Shown in pieces: positions 30,724 through 38,068 of a stretch of 64,000 nt of DNA. The notes beneath the pieces are model-generated. The model saw nothing but the letters and a program-made list of their open reading frames with translations. It did not search any database and was not told the DNA's origin. The first letter of the stretch is position 1. Every line of letters starts with the position of its first letter. Position numbers and translations under genes: made by a program. This DNA comes from Microbacteriaceae bacterium (GTDB lineage Bacteria; Actinomycetota; Actinomycetes; Actinomycetales; Microbacteriaceae). The DNA is taken from the NCBI GenBank assembly GCA_031177985.1, contig JAPSJW010000002.1, positions 503,693 through 567,692 of the forward strand. The letters run 5' to 3'.

Positions 30724-31487
30724 CGGAGGAGCCGCCTGGTCACCTCCACCCACGAGTCCGGATGCACCAGGGCGACCGGGGTGGAGCGCGCGACACCCGC
30801 GCGGTCGAGGGCAGTGGCTGTGGGCCGGCCGAAGGCTCGGGTGATGGCGCGCCCGGCATCGGATCCCGAATCGCCGAACGCCGCCTCGACGACGCGCGCG
30901 TGCATCCGGCGCGCAGAAAGATCGAGCAGCGGCGCGCTGCGCCGCTCCAGCCTCAGGATCCCGCTGTCGACCCGCGGCACCGGTCGGAAGGCCCGCCGAC
31001 CCACCCGCCCGTGGAAGCTCCAGGCGTGGGTCGGCCAGGTGAGCGCCGTCAGCCGCGACCAGCGGCCGTAGCCGCCCGACCGCTTGAGCGCGACTTCGAG
31101 CTGCACCAGCAGCGTCGCCGACCGCATCCTCCTGGCGCGCAAGCACCAGTCCAGGATGCGCGCGGTCGAGGAGTAGGGGATGTTGCCGACGACCTGGAAC
31201 CCGCGGTCCGGCTCGCGAGCGCGCGTGAAGTCGCCCGGCACGACCCGGGCCGAGGTCGTCGAGCGCAGGACCTCGACCCAGTGCGGATCGAGCTCCCAGG
31301 TCCAGACGGCGGAGGCGCGCGCGGTCAGCGGGCGGGTGAGGGCGCCCGCGCCGCCGCCGGGTTCGAGCACGAGGCCCGTCGGCGCAGCGACCTGCACGAT
31401 CCGCTCGATCGCGCGAGGGTCGACGAGGAAGTTCTGAGAGAGTGCGCGGCGGCGGTCGCCGGCGCGGCTGGGAAGAGTGCGCGACAC
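30720..31487 (-). CDS. erm: Erm-family 23S rRNA adenine N6-methyltransferase
   Basis: A SAM-dependent methyltransferase of 255 residues, expected to methylate A2058 of 23S rRNA and give macrolide-lincosamide-streptogramin B resistance. Diagnostic features are ALSQNFLVDP (about 15-24), the SAM loop LEPGGGAGALT (41-51) and NIPY at 102-105. The related housekeeping enzyme KsgA usually has NLPY, and this context is not that of ksgA. The GTG start at 31487 has GGAAGG 9 bases upstream, inside a probable attenuator stem. A leader ORF lies upstream. Resistance function is inferred from family membership. Confidence 0.87.
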   Translation of the reverse strand: MSRTLPSRAGDRRRALSQNFLVDPRAIERIVQVAAPTGLVLEPGGGAGALTRPLTARASAVWTWELDPHWVEVLRSTTSARVVPGDFTRAREPDRGFQVVGNIPYSSTARILDWCLRARRMRSATLLVQLEVALKRSGGYGRWSRLTALTWPTHAWSFHGRVGRRAFRPVPRVDSGILRLERRSAPLLDLSARRMHARVVEAAFGDSGSDAGRAITRAFGRPTATALDRAGVARSTPVALVHPDSWVEVTRRLLR

Positions 31488-31496
31488 CTGGAGGTG

Positions 31497-31610
31497 CCTT
31501 CCGTACGAGGGCGCGACGAAGCGCGCCCGGCCTGTGATGGGTACGGGGAAGGCCGGCCGTCGCGGAACGCGAGGAGGATCAGGCGGTCACCGACGGCTCA
31601 GCCGGCGGTG
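31497..31610 (-). promoter_or_regulatory. Probable translational attenuator upstream of erm
   Basis: Several mutually exclusive stems can be drawn in the erm leader RNA. The erm Shine-Dalgarno segment GTACGGAAGG (complement of 31497-31506) pairs with CCTTCCCCGTAC (complement of 31541-31552) with a two-base bulge, hiding the ribosome site. A competing 7-bp stem pairs 31527-31533 with 31550-31556 and would free it. A 7-bp hairpin with a 6-base loop lies at 31509-31528. A 10-position hairpin with one mismatch at 31588-31610 has the leader ORF stop codon in its loop. This layout matches known erm attenuators. Confidence 0.6.
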
Positions 31611-31633
31611 CGCATCCGTATCGCTGCAGTCAT
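31598..31633 (-). CDS. Putative erm leader peptide MTAAIRMRTAG
   Basis: An 11-residue ORF 110 bases upstream of erm on the same strand. Arg6-Met7-Arg8 is an Arg-X-Arg (+X+) motif, the kind at which macrolide-bound ribosomes stall in several known Erm leaders (for example the RLR of ErmDL). A GAGGAG lies 11 bases before the ATG; an in-frame TTG two codons earlier has a better 5-base spacing. The stop codon falls in the loop of a downstream hairpin. Expression is not proven. Confidence 0.55.
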   Translation of the reverse strand: MTAAIRMRTAG

Positions 31634-31706
31634 GCCCAACGGGACTCCTCAGAAAGGGGTGTGCTCGTCGCCCGGAGACGGCGACCGGATGAGCATAGCA
31701 ACGCGC

Positions 31707-33086
31707 TCAGTGCCCGACCAGAGGTCCCATCAGCTTCGCCGCGACCGACGGCCGCGCGGTGATCCGCTCCTCCACGTCGGCGAGCTGCATCGCGACGAGA
31801 CCCGCGTTGGCACCTGCGAAGCGCAGCGGCTCCGGCTCCCAGCTGGGGGATCGGTGTCCGACCCAGGGGAGCTCGGTGAGGGGTGTGCTGCGGCCGGTCA
31901 GCAGATCGGCGAGGGTGCGGCCAGCGAGGTTCGTCGTGCTGAGCCCGTCGCCGACGTACCCGCCCGCGCTCGCGATGCCGGTGTCCGGATCGAAGCGCAC
32001 CGAGGCGTGCCAGTCCCGCGGAACGCCGAGCGGGCCGCCCCAGCGATGCGTGACGGCGACTTCCCGCAGCGGCGGCAGCAGGTCGACCAGCGCGTCGCGG
32101 AGGTGCCGGAACACCCGGTCGACCCGGTCGTAGGCAGGGCGCACCGCGCTGCCCCAGTGGTAGCGGGCGCCGCGGCCACCGAAGGCGACCCGGTCATCCG
32201 CTGTGCGCTGCCCGTAGACGAGGAGGTGCCGGTAGTCGGTGAAGGTCTGTCCGTGGGCGATGCCCAGCTCGTCCCAGAGGCGCGCCGGCACCGGCTCCGT
32301 GGCGATCATGAGCGAGTAGAGCGGCAGCACCGAGCGCGTGAGCGAGGGGATCGTCGGCGAGTACCCCTCGAGGGCGATCACGATGCGGGGCGTCCGCACA
32401 TCGCCCCGGTCGGTGCGCACGATGCCCGGCCGCCAGTCGAGGACCTCGGTGCGCTCCGCGATGCGCACCCCGAGCCGCTCCACGACCTCGGCGAGACCGC
32501 GCACGAGCTTCGCCGGGTGCACCCTGGCGCAGTTCGGATCGAGCACCCTCGGCGGGTCGCCGTCGAGCCAGGAGAGCGGGTCGACGCCGTAGCGCTCGGC
32601 CTCACGGAGGTCCGCGCGCGCCGCGCGGTGCTGCGCGGTGCCCCGCACGAGTGCGAGAGTGCCGCCTTTGACGTAGTCGCACTCGATGCCCTCCGCCGCG
32701 GCCACCCGGCCGACCTCGTCGACCGTCGCGATCATCGCCTGCCGCATGGCGAGGGCGGCGTCCCGGCCGTGCCGGCGCTCGAGCGCGGCGGTCGAGGAAG
32801 GGAACAGCGCCGAGCACCATCCGCCGTTGCGACCGGAGGCGCCGAAGCCCGCGATCTCCTTCTCCAGCACGACGATGCGGAGCGACGGGTCGGACTTCGC
32901 GAGATAGTACGCCGTCCAGAGCCCGGTGAGGCCGCCTCCGACGACGGCGACGTCGGCCGCGGTGTCACCCTCGAGCGGAGGTCGCGGCGAGAGCGGGCCG
33001 GGCACGGTCGCGTGCCAGAAGGAGAGGTCGCGGTAGGCCGCAGGGTCGCGATACGCGGCGGCGCTGCTCGACCCGCGGCGGCTCAC
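31707..33086 (-). CDS. FAD-dependent amine oxidoreductase (DAO family, PuuB-like)
   Basis: A 459-residue flavoprotein. The N-terminal dinucleotide-binding motif is VAVVGGGLTGLWTAYYLA, followed by EKEIAGFGASGRNGGWCSA, characteristic of gamma-glutamylputrescine oxidase-like members of the D-amino-acid oxidase superfamily; the C-terminal FAD motif is GGYVGDGLSTTNLAGRTL. The GTG start overlaps the upstream aminotransferase stop as GTGA. With that aminotransferase, an Lrp regulator and a divergent aminoaldehyde dehydrogenase, it probably oxidises putrescine-type amines. No gamma-glutamylputrescine synthetase is seen in the window, so the exact substrate is open. Confidence 0.85.
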   Translation of the reverse strand: MSRRGSSSAAAYRDPAAYRDLSFWHATVPGPLSPRPPLEGDTAADVAVVGGGLTGLWTAYYLAKSDPSLRIVVLEKEIAGFGASGRNGGWCSALFPSSTAALERRHGRDAALAMRQAMIATVDEVGRVAAAEGIECDYVKGGTLALVRGTAQHRAARADLREAERYGVDPLSWLDGDPPRVLDPNCARVHPAKLVRGLAEVVERLGVRIAERTEVLDWRPGIVRTDRGDVRTPRIVIALEGYSPTIPSLTRSVLPLYSLMIATEPVPARLWDELGIAHGQTFTDYRHLLVYGQRTADDRVAFGGRGARYHWGSAVRPAYDRVDRVFRHLRDALVDLLPPLREVAVTHRWGGPLGVPRDWHASVRFDPDTGIASAGGYVGDGLSTTNLAGRTLADLLTGRSTPLTELPWVGHRSPSWEPEPLRFAGANAGLVAMQLADVEERITARPSVAAKLMGPLVGH

Positions 33087-34486
33087 AGCCGGTTGCCCGC
33101 CTCCGTCAGCACCGAGCGCAGGATCTGCTCGATCTCATCGAACTCGGGCTGCCCGATCGTGAGCGGGGGAGCGAGCTGCACGACGGGGTCGCCTCTGTCA
33201 TCCGCCCGGCAGTAGAGGCCCGCGTCGAAGAGCGCCTTGGAGAGGAAGCCGCGCAGCAGGCGCTCCGACTCGTCCGAGTCGAAGGTCTGCTTCGTCGCCT
33301 TGTCCTTGACGAGCTCGATGCCGAAGAAGTAGCCGTCGCCGCGCACGTCGCCGACGATCGGCAGGTCGAGCAGCTTCTCGAGCGTGGCCCTGAACGCGGG
33401 CGAGTTCTCGCGCACCCGGTCGTTCAGCCGCTCCTCCTCGAAGATGTCGAGGTTCTCGAGGGCGACGGCCGCCGACACCGGATGACCGCCGAAGGTGTAG
33501 CCGTGGTAGAACGCCGTGTCGCCGTGCTTGAAGGGCTCGTAGATGCGGTCGGAGACGATCGTGGCGCCGATCGGCGAGTAGCCGCTCGTCATCGCCTTGG
33601 CGCAGGTGATCATGTCGGGCACGTAGCCGTAGGCATCGCACGCGAAGAAGTGGCCGATGCGCCCGAAGGCGCAGATCACCTCGTCGCTGACGAGCAGCAC
33701 GTCGTAGCGGTCGCAGATCTCGCGCACCCGCTGGAAGTAGCCGGGAGGCGGCGGGAAGCATCCGCCGGAGTTCTGCACCGGCTCGAGGAAGACGGCGGCG
33801 ACCGTCTCGGGCCCCTCGAACTGGATCATCTCCTCGATGCGGTTGGCGGCCCACAGCCCGAACTCCTCCTCGGTGCCCGAGAAGCCCATCTCGTCCGCGC
33901 GGTAGTAGTTGGTGTTGGGCACTCGGAAGCCGCCGGGGGCCACGGGCTCGAACATCTCCTTCATGGCGGGGATGCCGGTGATCGCGAGAGCACCGTGCGG
34001 CGTGCCGTGATAGGCGACGGCGCGCGAGATCACCTTGTGCTTGGTCGGCCGGCCCTGCAGCTTCCAGTAGTGCTTCGCGAGCTTGAAGGCGGTCTCGACG
34101 GCCTCGCCGCCGCCGGTCGAGAAGAAGACCCGGTTGAGGTCGCCCGGAGCGTAGTCGGCCAGGCGATCGGCCAGCTCGATGGCCGACGGATGCGCGTAGG
34201 ACCAGATCGGGAAGAACGCGAGCTCCGAGGCCTGCTTGGCTGCGGCCTCGGCGAGGCGCCTGCGGCCGTGGCCCGCGTTGACGACGAACAGCCCGCTGAG
34301 ACCGTCGATGTAGCGCTTGCCCGTGGAGTCCCAGATGTGGTGACCCTCGCCCTTGACGATGACGGGGACGCCTGCCCCCGACTCCATCACCGACTGGCGG
34401 GAGAAGTGCATCCAGAGGTGGTCCTTGGCCTTCGCCTGCAGGGCGGCGTCCTCGGTGTGGGTGACGGTCTGTTCTGTGGTGGTCAT
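33083..34486 (-). CDS. Class III aminotransferase (putrescine/polyamine type, SpuC-like)
   Basis: A 467-residue PLP enzyme of fold type I, probably moving the amino group of a polyamine or omega-amino acid to pyruvate or 2-oxoglutarate. Landmarks are the N-terminal GHHIWDSTGKRYIDGLSGL, the cofactor-site FFSTGGGEAVETAFKLAKHYW, DEVICAFGR, and the PLP lysine in ITCAKAMTSGYSPIGA. I chose the ATG at 34486, which overlaps the Lrp stop as ATGA; the frame upstream is a shadow of the Lrp gene. It is the middle gene of a three-gene operon. Confidence 0.88.
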   Translation of the reverse strand: MTTTEQTVTHTEDAALQAKAKDHLWMHFSRQSVMESGAGVPVIVKGEGHHIWDSTGKRYIDGLSGLFVVNAGHGRRRLAEAAAKQASELAFFPIWSYAHPSAIELADRLADYAPGDLNRVFFSTGGGEAVETAFKLAKHYWKLQGRPTKHKVISRAVAYHGTPHGALAITGIPAMKEMFEPVAPGGFRVPNTNYYRADEMGFSGTEEEFGLWAANRIEEMIQFEGPETVAAVFLEPVQNSGGCFPPPPGYFQRVREICDRYDVLLVSDEVICAFGRIGHFFACDAYGYVPDMITCAKAMTSGYSPIGATIVSDRIYEPFKHGDTAFYHGYTFGGHPVSAAVALENLDIFEEERLNDRVRENSPAFRATLEKLLDLPIVGDVRGDGYFFGIELVKDKATKQTFDSDESERLLRGFLSKALFDAGLYCRADDRGDPVVQLAPPLTIGQPEFDEIEQILRSVLTEAGNRL

Positions 34487-34965
34487 CGGGTTCCCCAGTT
34501 GTAGAACTGCTTGTGGAGCTTCAGGTAGACGAAGGTCTCGGTGGCCTGCACGCCTTCGATGCCGCGGATGCGCTTGTTGAGCAGGTCGATGAGGTCCTCG
34601 TCGTTCTCGCACACGACCTCGGCGAGGATGTCGAAGCTGCCCGCCGTGAGCACGACGTAGTCGACGGCGGGGATGCGCCCGAGCTCCTCGGCGACGGTCG
34701 TCGTATCGCCGGTGACCCGGATGCCGATCATCGCCTGGCGGTAGAAGCCCAGCTGCATCGGGTCGGTGACCGCGACGACCTGCATGACGCCCGCATCCGT
34801 GAGCTTCTGCACCCGCTGCCGCACGGCCGCCTCCGAGAGGCCGACGGCCTTGCCGATCTCGGCGTACGACCGCCGGCCGTCGCTCTGCAGCTGCTCGATG
34901 ATCGACTTGGAGACGTCGTCGAGCTGGATCGGGCGTCCCGAGGTCGGGCGCGACGGGGAGCTCAT
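34483..34965 (-). CDS. Lrp/AsnC-family transcriptional regulator
   Basis: A 160-residue feast/famine regulator. The N-terminal winged helix-turn-helix (about 15-65) is DDVSKSIIEQLQSDGRRSYAEI followed by GLSEAAVRQRVQKL; the C-terminal RAM domain (about 80-155) binds an amino acid effector. It is the first gene of the aminotransferase-oxidase operon and divergent from the aldehyde dehydrogenase, so it probably regulates both in response to an amine or amino acid. Confidence 0.92.
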   Translation of the reverse strand: MSSPSRPTSGRPIQLDDVSKSIIEQLQSDGRRSYAEIGKAVGLSEAAVRQRVQKLTDAGVMQVVAVTDPMQLGFYRQAMIGIRVTGDTTTVAEELGRIPAVDYVVLTAGSFDILAEVVCENDEDLIDLLNKRIRGIEGVQATETFVYLKLHKQFYNWGTR

Positions 34966-34969
34966 GGAG

Positions 34970-35064
34970 CGATTGTGTCAGCGGGATGCCGTCGTCACAA
35001 GCGATTCCGTCGCAGTTCTCCTCCCGCGCTTCGGAATCCGTCGAATCCGCCGATTGCGTCGCAG
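34970..35064. promoter_or_regulatory. Repeated putative Lrp sites in the divergent intergenic region
   Basis: Three similarly oriented copies of CGATT-NN-GTC occur: CGATTGTGTCAGC (34970-34982), CGATTCCGTCGCAG (35002-35015) and CGATTGCGTCGCAG (35051-35064). The last two agree at 13 of 14 bases, 49 bases apart. In addition TTGTG (34973-34977) and CACAA (34996-35000) form an inverted repeat. Iterated sites fit an oligomeric Lrp protein wrapping the region. Confidence 0.5.
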
Positions 35065-35081
35065 CGTCCGGTCAGTACAGT
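35054..35081 (+). promoter_or_regulatory. Promoter for leaderless aldehyde dehydrogenase mRNA
   Basis: TTGCGT (35054-35059), 16-base spacer, TACAGT (35076-35081), then six bases to the ATG at 35088. Transcription would start at or next to the A of the start codon, so the mRNA is probably leaderless. The -35 box overlaps the third CGATT repeat. Confidence 0.6.
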
Positions 35082-35087
35082 TGTGCC

Positions 35088-36530
35088 ATGAGCGCTCGTG
35101 AGCTGCGGAACTTCATCGGCGGAGAGTATGTCGAGGCGCGGGGGGACGAATCGTTCCCCGTCATCGATCCCGCCACCGAGGAGGTCTACGCGACCTCCCC
35201 CGTCTCCGGTCAGGCGGATGTCGACGCCGCCTTCGAGGCCGCCTCGACGGCCTTCGAGGAGTGGGGCGATGCGACGCCCGCCGAGCGTCAGCTGGCGCTG
35301 TTCCGCATCGCGGACGCCCTCGAGCAGCGCGCTGAGGAGTTCGCCGACCTGGAGTCGCAGGACACCGGCAAGCCGCGCGCAACGCTCATCGACGACGAGA
35401 TCATGCTCTCGGTCGACCAGCTGCGGTTCTTCGCCGGGGCGGCGCGCAACCTCGAGGGGCGGGCGACGGCGGAGTACATGAAGGACCACACCTCGTCGAT
35501 CCGGCGCGAGCCGATCGGCGTGGTCGCCCAGGTGACGCCCTGGAACTATCCGCTCAACATGGCGGTCTGGAAGATCGGGCCGGCGATCGCCGCGGGCAAC
35601 ACGACGGTGCTGAAGCCGAGCGACACGACGCCGTCGACGACCCTGCTGCTCGCCGAGATCGCCGCGGAGTTCCTGCCCGACGGCGTGCTCAACGTCGTCA
35701 CCGGGGACCGCAGGACGGGCCAGCTGCTCGTCGAGCACCCCACGCCCCAGCTCGTCTCGATCACCGGCTCGGTGCGCGCGGGCATGGAGGTCGCGCAGTC
35801 GGCGGGCAAGCAGCTCAAGCGCACGCACCTCGAGCTCGGCGGCAAGGCACCGGTCGTCGTCTGGGAGGACGCGGACATCCCCGCCGCCGTCGAGGGCATC
35901 GCGGTCGCCGGCTACTTCAACGCGGGTCAGGACTGCACCGCCGCCACGAGGGTGATCGTGCACGAGGCCATCCACGACGAGTTCGTCGCGGCCATGACCG
36001 CGCACATCCGCGAGAACGTGCGCACCGGGCTGCCGAAGGACGACGACACGTTCTTCGGCCCGCTCAACAACGAGAACCAGCTCGCACGGGTGAAGGGCAT
36101 GGTCGACGCTCTGCCCGGGCACGCCTCCGTCGAGATCGGCGGCACCAGGCGGGAGGGCCGCGGCTACTTCTTCGAGCCGACCGTCGTCACCGGCCTGCGT
36201 CAGGACGACGACGCGATCCAGACCGAGATCTTCGGACCGGTCATCACGGTGCAGAAGGCGTCGAGCGAGAAGCAGGCGCTCGAGTACGCCAACGGCACGC
36301 CGTACGGCCTCTCGTCGTCGATCTGGACGCGCGACCACGGCAGGGCGATGCGCTTCGCGAAGCACCTCGACTTCGGCTGCGTCTGGATCAACACGCACAT
36401 CCCGCTCGTCGCCGAGATGCCCCATGGCGGGTTCAAGCACAGCGGATACGGCAAGGACCTCTCGCAGTACGGCTTCGAGGACTACACCCGCGTCAAGCAC
36501 GTCATGTCGTTCATCGGCGGCGGAGAGTAG
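35088..36530 (+). CDS. Aldehyde dehydrogenase, gamma-aminobutyraldehyde type
   Basis: A 480-residue NAD(P)-dependent dehydrogenase. The catalytic Cys283 lies in NAGQDCTAATR and Glu249 in LELGGKAP; the cofactor loop is SITGSVRAGMEVAQSAG. The N-terminal NFIGGEYVEARGDESFPVIDPAT is like that of gamma-aminobutyraldehyde dehydrogenases, which oxidise 4-aminobutanal made from putrescine to GABA. Divergence from the Lrp-aminotransferase-oxidase operon supports this. The ATG at 35088 appears leaderless; the frame is open further upstream, through the promoter. The FHA gene starts at the next base after the stop. Confidence 0.9.
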   Translation: MSARELRNFIGGEYVEARGDESFPVIDPATEEVYATSPVSGQADVDAAFEAASTAFEEWGDATPAERQLALFRIADALEQRAEEFADLESQDTGKPRATLIDDEIMLSVDQLRFFAGAARNLEGRATAEYMKDHTSSIRREPIGVVAQVTPWNYPLNMAVWKIGPAIAAGNTTVLKPSDTTPSTTLLLAEIAAEFLPDGVLNVVTGDRRTGQLLVEHPTPQLVSITGSVRAGMEVAQSAGKQLKRTHLELGGKAPVVVWEDADIPAAVEGIAVAGYFNAGQDCTAATRVIVHEAIHDEFVAAMTAHIRENVRTGLPKDDDTFFGPLNNENQLARVKGMVDALPGHASVEIGGTRREGRGYFFEPTVVTGLRQDDDAIQTEIFGPVITVQKASSEKQALEYANGTPYGLSSSIWTRDHGRAMRFAKHLDFGCVWINTHIPLVAEMPHGGFKHSGYGKDLSQYGFEDYTRVKHVMSFIGGGE

Positions 36531-37178
36531 GTGGTCGAGGACGACACGGTCGTCCCCGATCCGAGGCTCAGGCGGGGGACACGGGCGGAGCCGGATCTCG
36601 ACGACACCGTCGAGTCGGCCATCGCGCCGCGGCCCGGATCGACCCTCGAGCCGGACGTCTCCGACACGGTCGTCGTCCCCCTGCCCGGCCGTGCTCCCGT
36701 CGGACTCCCGGACACCTCCGACACGGTGCTGATTCCGAGGGCCGGCGGGCCGGACGTCGCCGACACGGTGCTGCGACCCCGCGCGGCTGCGCCCGTCGGC
36801 GAGCAGCCGAGGGTCTCCTCCGGCCCGCCGCCCTACCGGTTCCGCGTCGGCCATCAGCCGGCGCTCCCGCTCGACGCCCCCGTGCTCATCGGGCGCTCTC
36901 CGCGCGGTCCGCGCATCCCGGTGGTGCCCGCACCGCGCCTGATCGCCGTCCCCTCGCCGCAGCAGGAGGTCTCGTCGACGCACCTCGAGCTCCGCCAGCT
37001 CGGAACGACCGTCGTGGCGACCGATCTGCGCTCCACGAACGGCTCGACGGTGCGCCTTCCAGGCAACCGGCCGCGCATGCTCACGGCGGGCGAGTCGGTG
37101 GTAGTGTCGCCCGGCACCCTGATCGAGCTCGGTGACGGCGTCACCCTCGAGATCCTTCCTCCGCACCGCCCCGAGTGA
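36531..37178 (+). CDS. FHA-domain protein with five Asp-Thr-Val repeats
   Basis: A 215-residue cytoplasmic protein. The C-terminal FHA domain (about 120-210) keeps the phosphothreonine-binding residues: GR in LIGRSPRG, SSTHLEL and STNGS. The N-terminal half is disordered and holds five D-T-V motifs with Thr at residues 6, 26, 46, 65 and 79, spaced 14-20 residues apart and each in an acidic or Ser context. They look like phosphoacceptor sites for the Ser/Thr kinase encoded two genes downstream. The start is GTG directly after the dehydrogenase stop. No membrane segment is seen. Confidence 0.85.
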   Translation: MVEDDTVVPDPRLRRGTRAEPDLDDTVESAIAPRPGSTLEPDVSDTVVVPLPGRAPVGLPDTSDTVLIPRAGGPDVADTVLRPRAAAPVGEQPRVSSGPPPYRFRVGHQPALPLDAPVLIGRSPRGPRIPVVPAPRLIAVPSPQQEVSSTHLELRQLGTTVVATDLRSTNGSTVRLPGNRPRMLTAGESVVVSPGTLIELGDGVTLEILPPHRPE

Positions 37179-37194
37179 GCCTGGAGAGGCGTCG

Positions 37195-37995
37195 TTGACC
37201 TGGATCGGCGAGAGCAATCCGCTCCACTCCATCGCCCTGCCCGGCCGCTCCGAGACGCTGCAGCTCGCCTGGGGCGTCGCGACCGACGTGGGCAGGCGCC
37301 GCGAGATCAACGAGGACTCCGTCATCGCGCGTCCTCCCGTCTTCGCCGTGGCCGACGGGATGGGCGGGCATTCCGCGGGCGACCTCGCCAGCCGCGCGGT
37401 GGTCACGCGCCTCGACTCCGACCTGGTGCGCGACTGGGTGAACGCCGACGCGGTGGAGCAGGCGCTCATCGACGCGACGGACGACATCACGAGGGTCGCA
37501 GGCGACACCCTTCTCGGCGTGGGCACCACGGTGACCGGCGTCGCGCTCGCGCTCGAGGGTCTCGACCCGTCCCTCCTCGTGTTCAACGTCGGCGACAGCA
37601 GGGTCTACCTGCTCGAGCGCAACGAGCTGCGGCGTGTGACGGTGGACCACTCGGTGGTGCAGGAGCTCGTCGACGCGGGGGAGCTTGCCGCGGAGGACGC
37701 GGAGAACCACCCCGAGGCGAACATCATCACGCGGGCGGTCGGCTTCGGGGCGCCCCCGTTCCCCGACTTCTGGAGCCTCCCGCTGCGCACCGGCATGCGG
37801 GTGCTGGTGTGCTCCGACGGCCTCACCCGGGAGGTCGACGACGAGCGCATCCGGCTGCACCTCGCGGCGGGGCTCAGCGTCGCCGAGACGGCGGGCGCCC
37901 TCGTCGACGCGGCGCTGGCGGCGGGCGGTCGCGACAACGTCACGACGATCGTGCTCGAGGTCGTGCGGGCACCCGCCCGATCAGCCCCCCTTTAG
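37195..37995 (+). CDS. PP2C-type Ser/Thr protein phosphatase
   Basis: A 266-residue soluble metal-dependent phosphatase. Metal ligands and motifs are in order: INEDSV (about 38-43), VADGMGGHSAG (about 52-62), FNVGDSRVYL, VCSDGLTREV and GGRDNVTTIVLE. I chose the TTG at 37195 because GGAGAGG sits 6 bases upstream and the alternative frame upstream overlaps the FHA gene. It is expected to reverse phosphorylation by the kinase encoded next. A C5-TTTA-G5 hairpin overlaps the stop codon but has no U-tract. Confidence 0.9.
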   Translation: MTWIGESNPLHSIALPGRSETLQLAWGVATDVGRRREINEDSVIARPPVFAVADGMGGHSAGDLASRAVVTRLDSDLVRDWVNADAVEQALIDATDDITRVAGDTLLGVGTTVTGVALALEGLDPSLLVFNVGDSRVYLLERNELRRVTVDHSVVQELVDAGELAAEDAENHPEANIITRAVGFGAPPFPDFWSLPLRTGMRVLVCSDGLTREVDDERIRLHLAAGLSVAETAGALVDAALAAGGRDNVTTIVLEVVRAPARSAPL

Positions 37996-38030
37996 GGGGA
38001 GGACCGGCTCCCGCCGTGCAGGCGGCTGCC

Positions 38031-38036
38031 TAGAAT
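38031..38036 (+). promoter_or_regulatory. Candidate -10 box before the kinase gene
   Basis: TAGAAT lies 32 bases before the kinase GTG in a 73-base gap. No good -35 is seen 16-18 bases upstream. It could give the kinase and downstream genes their own promoter inside the larger cluster. Confidence 0.3.
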
Positions 38037-38068
38037 AGGGCGATTCCGAAGAGGGCGAGGGGGTTCCC

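Noticed and set aside
30720-31487. Could be KsgA/RsmA 16S rRNA dimethyltransferase
   Set aside because: The motif is NIPY rather than NLPY, the Erm-like RWSRLTALTWP segment is present, the length fits Erm, and a regulatory leader is present; the housekeeping ksgA context is absent.
31649-31696. A second short ORF (15 codons, MLIRSPSPGDEHTPF) upstream of the erm leader peptide
   Set aside because: It has no ribosome binding site, and its start coincides with the best -10-like sequence (TATGCT), so it may not be transcribed.
37985-37999. C5-TTTA-G5 hairpin at the end of the PP2C gene as an intrinsic terminator
   Set aside because: The stem is short, contains the stop codon and lacks a U-tract.
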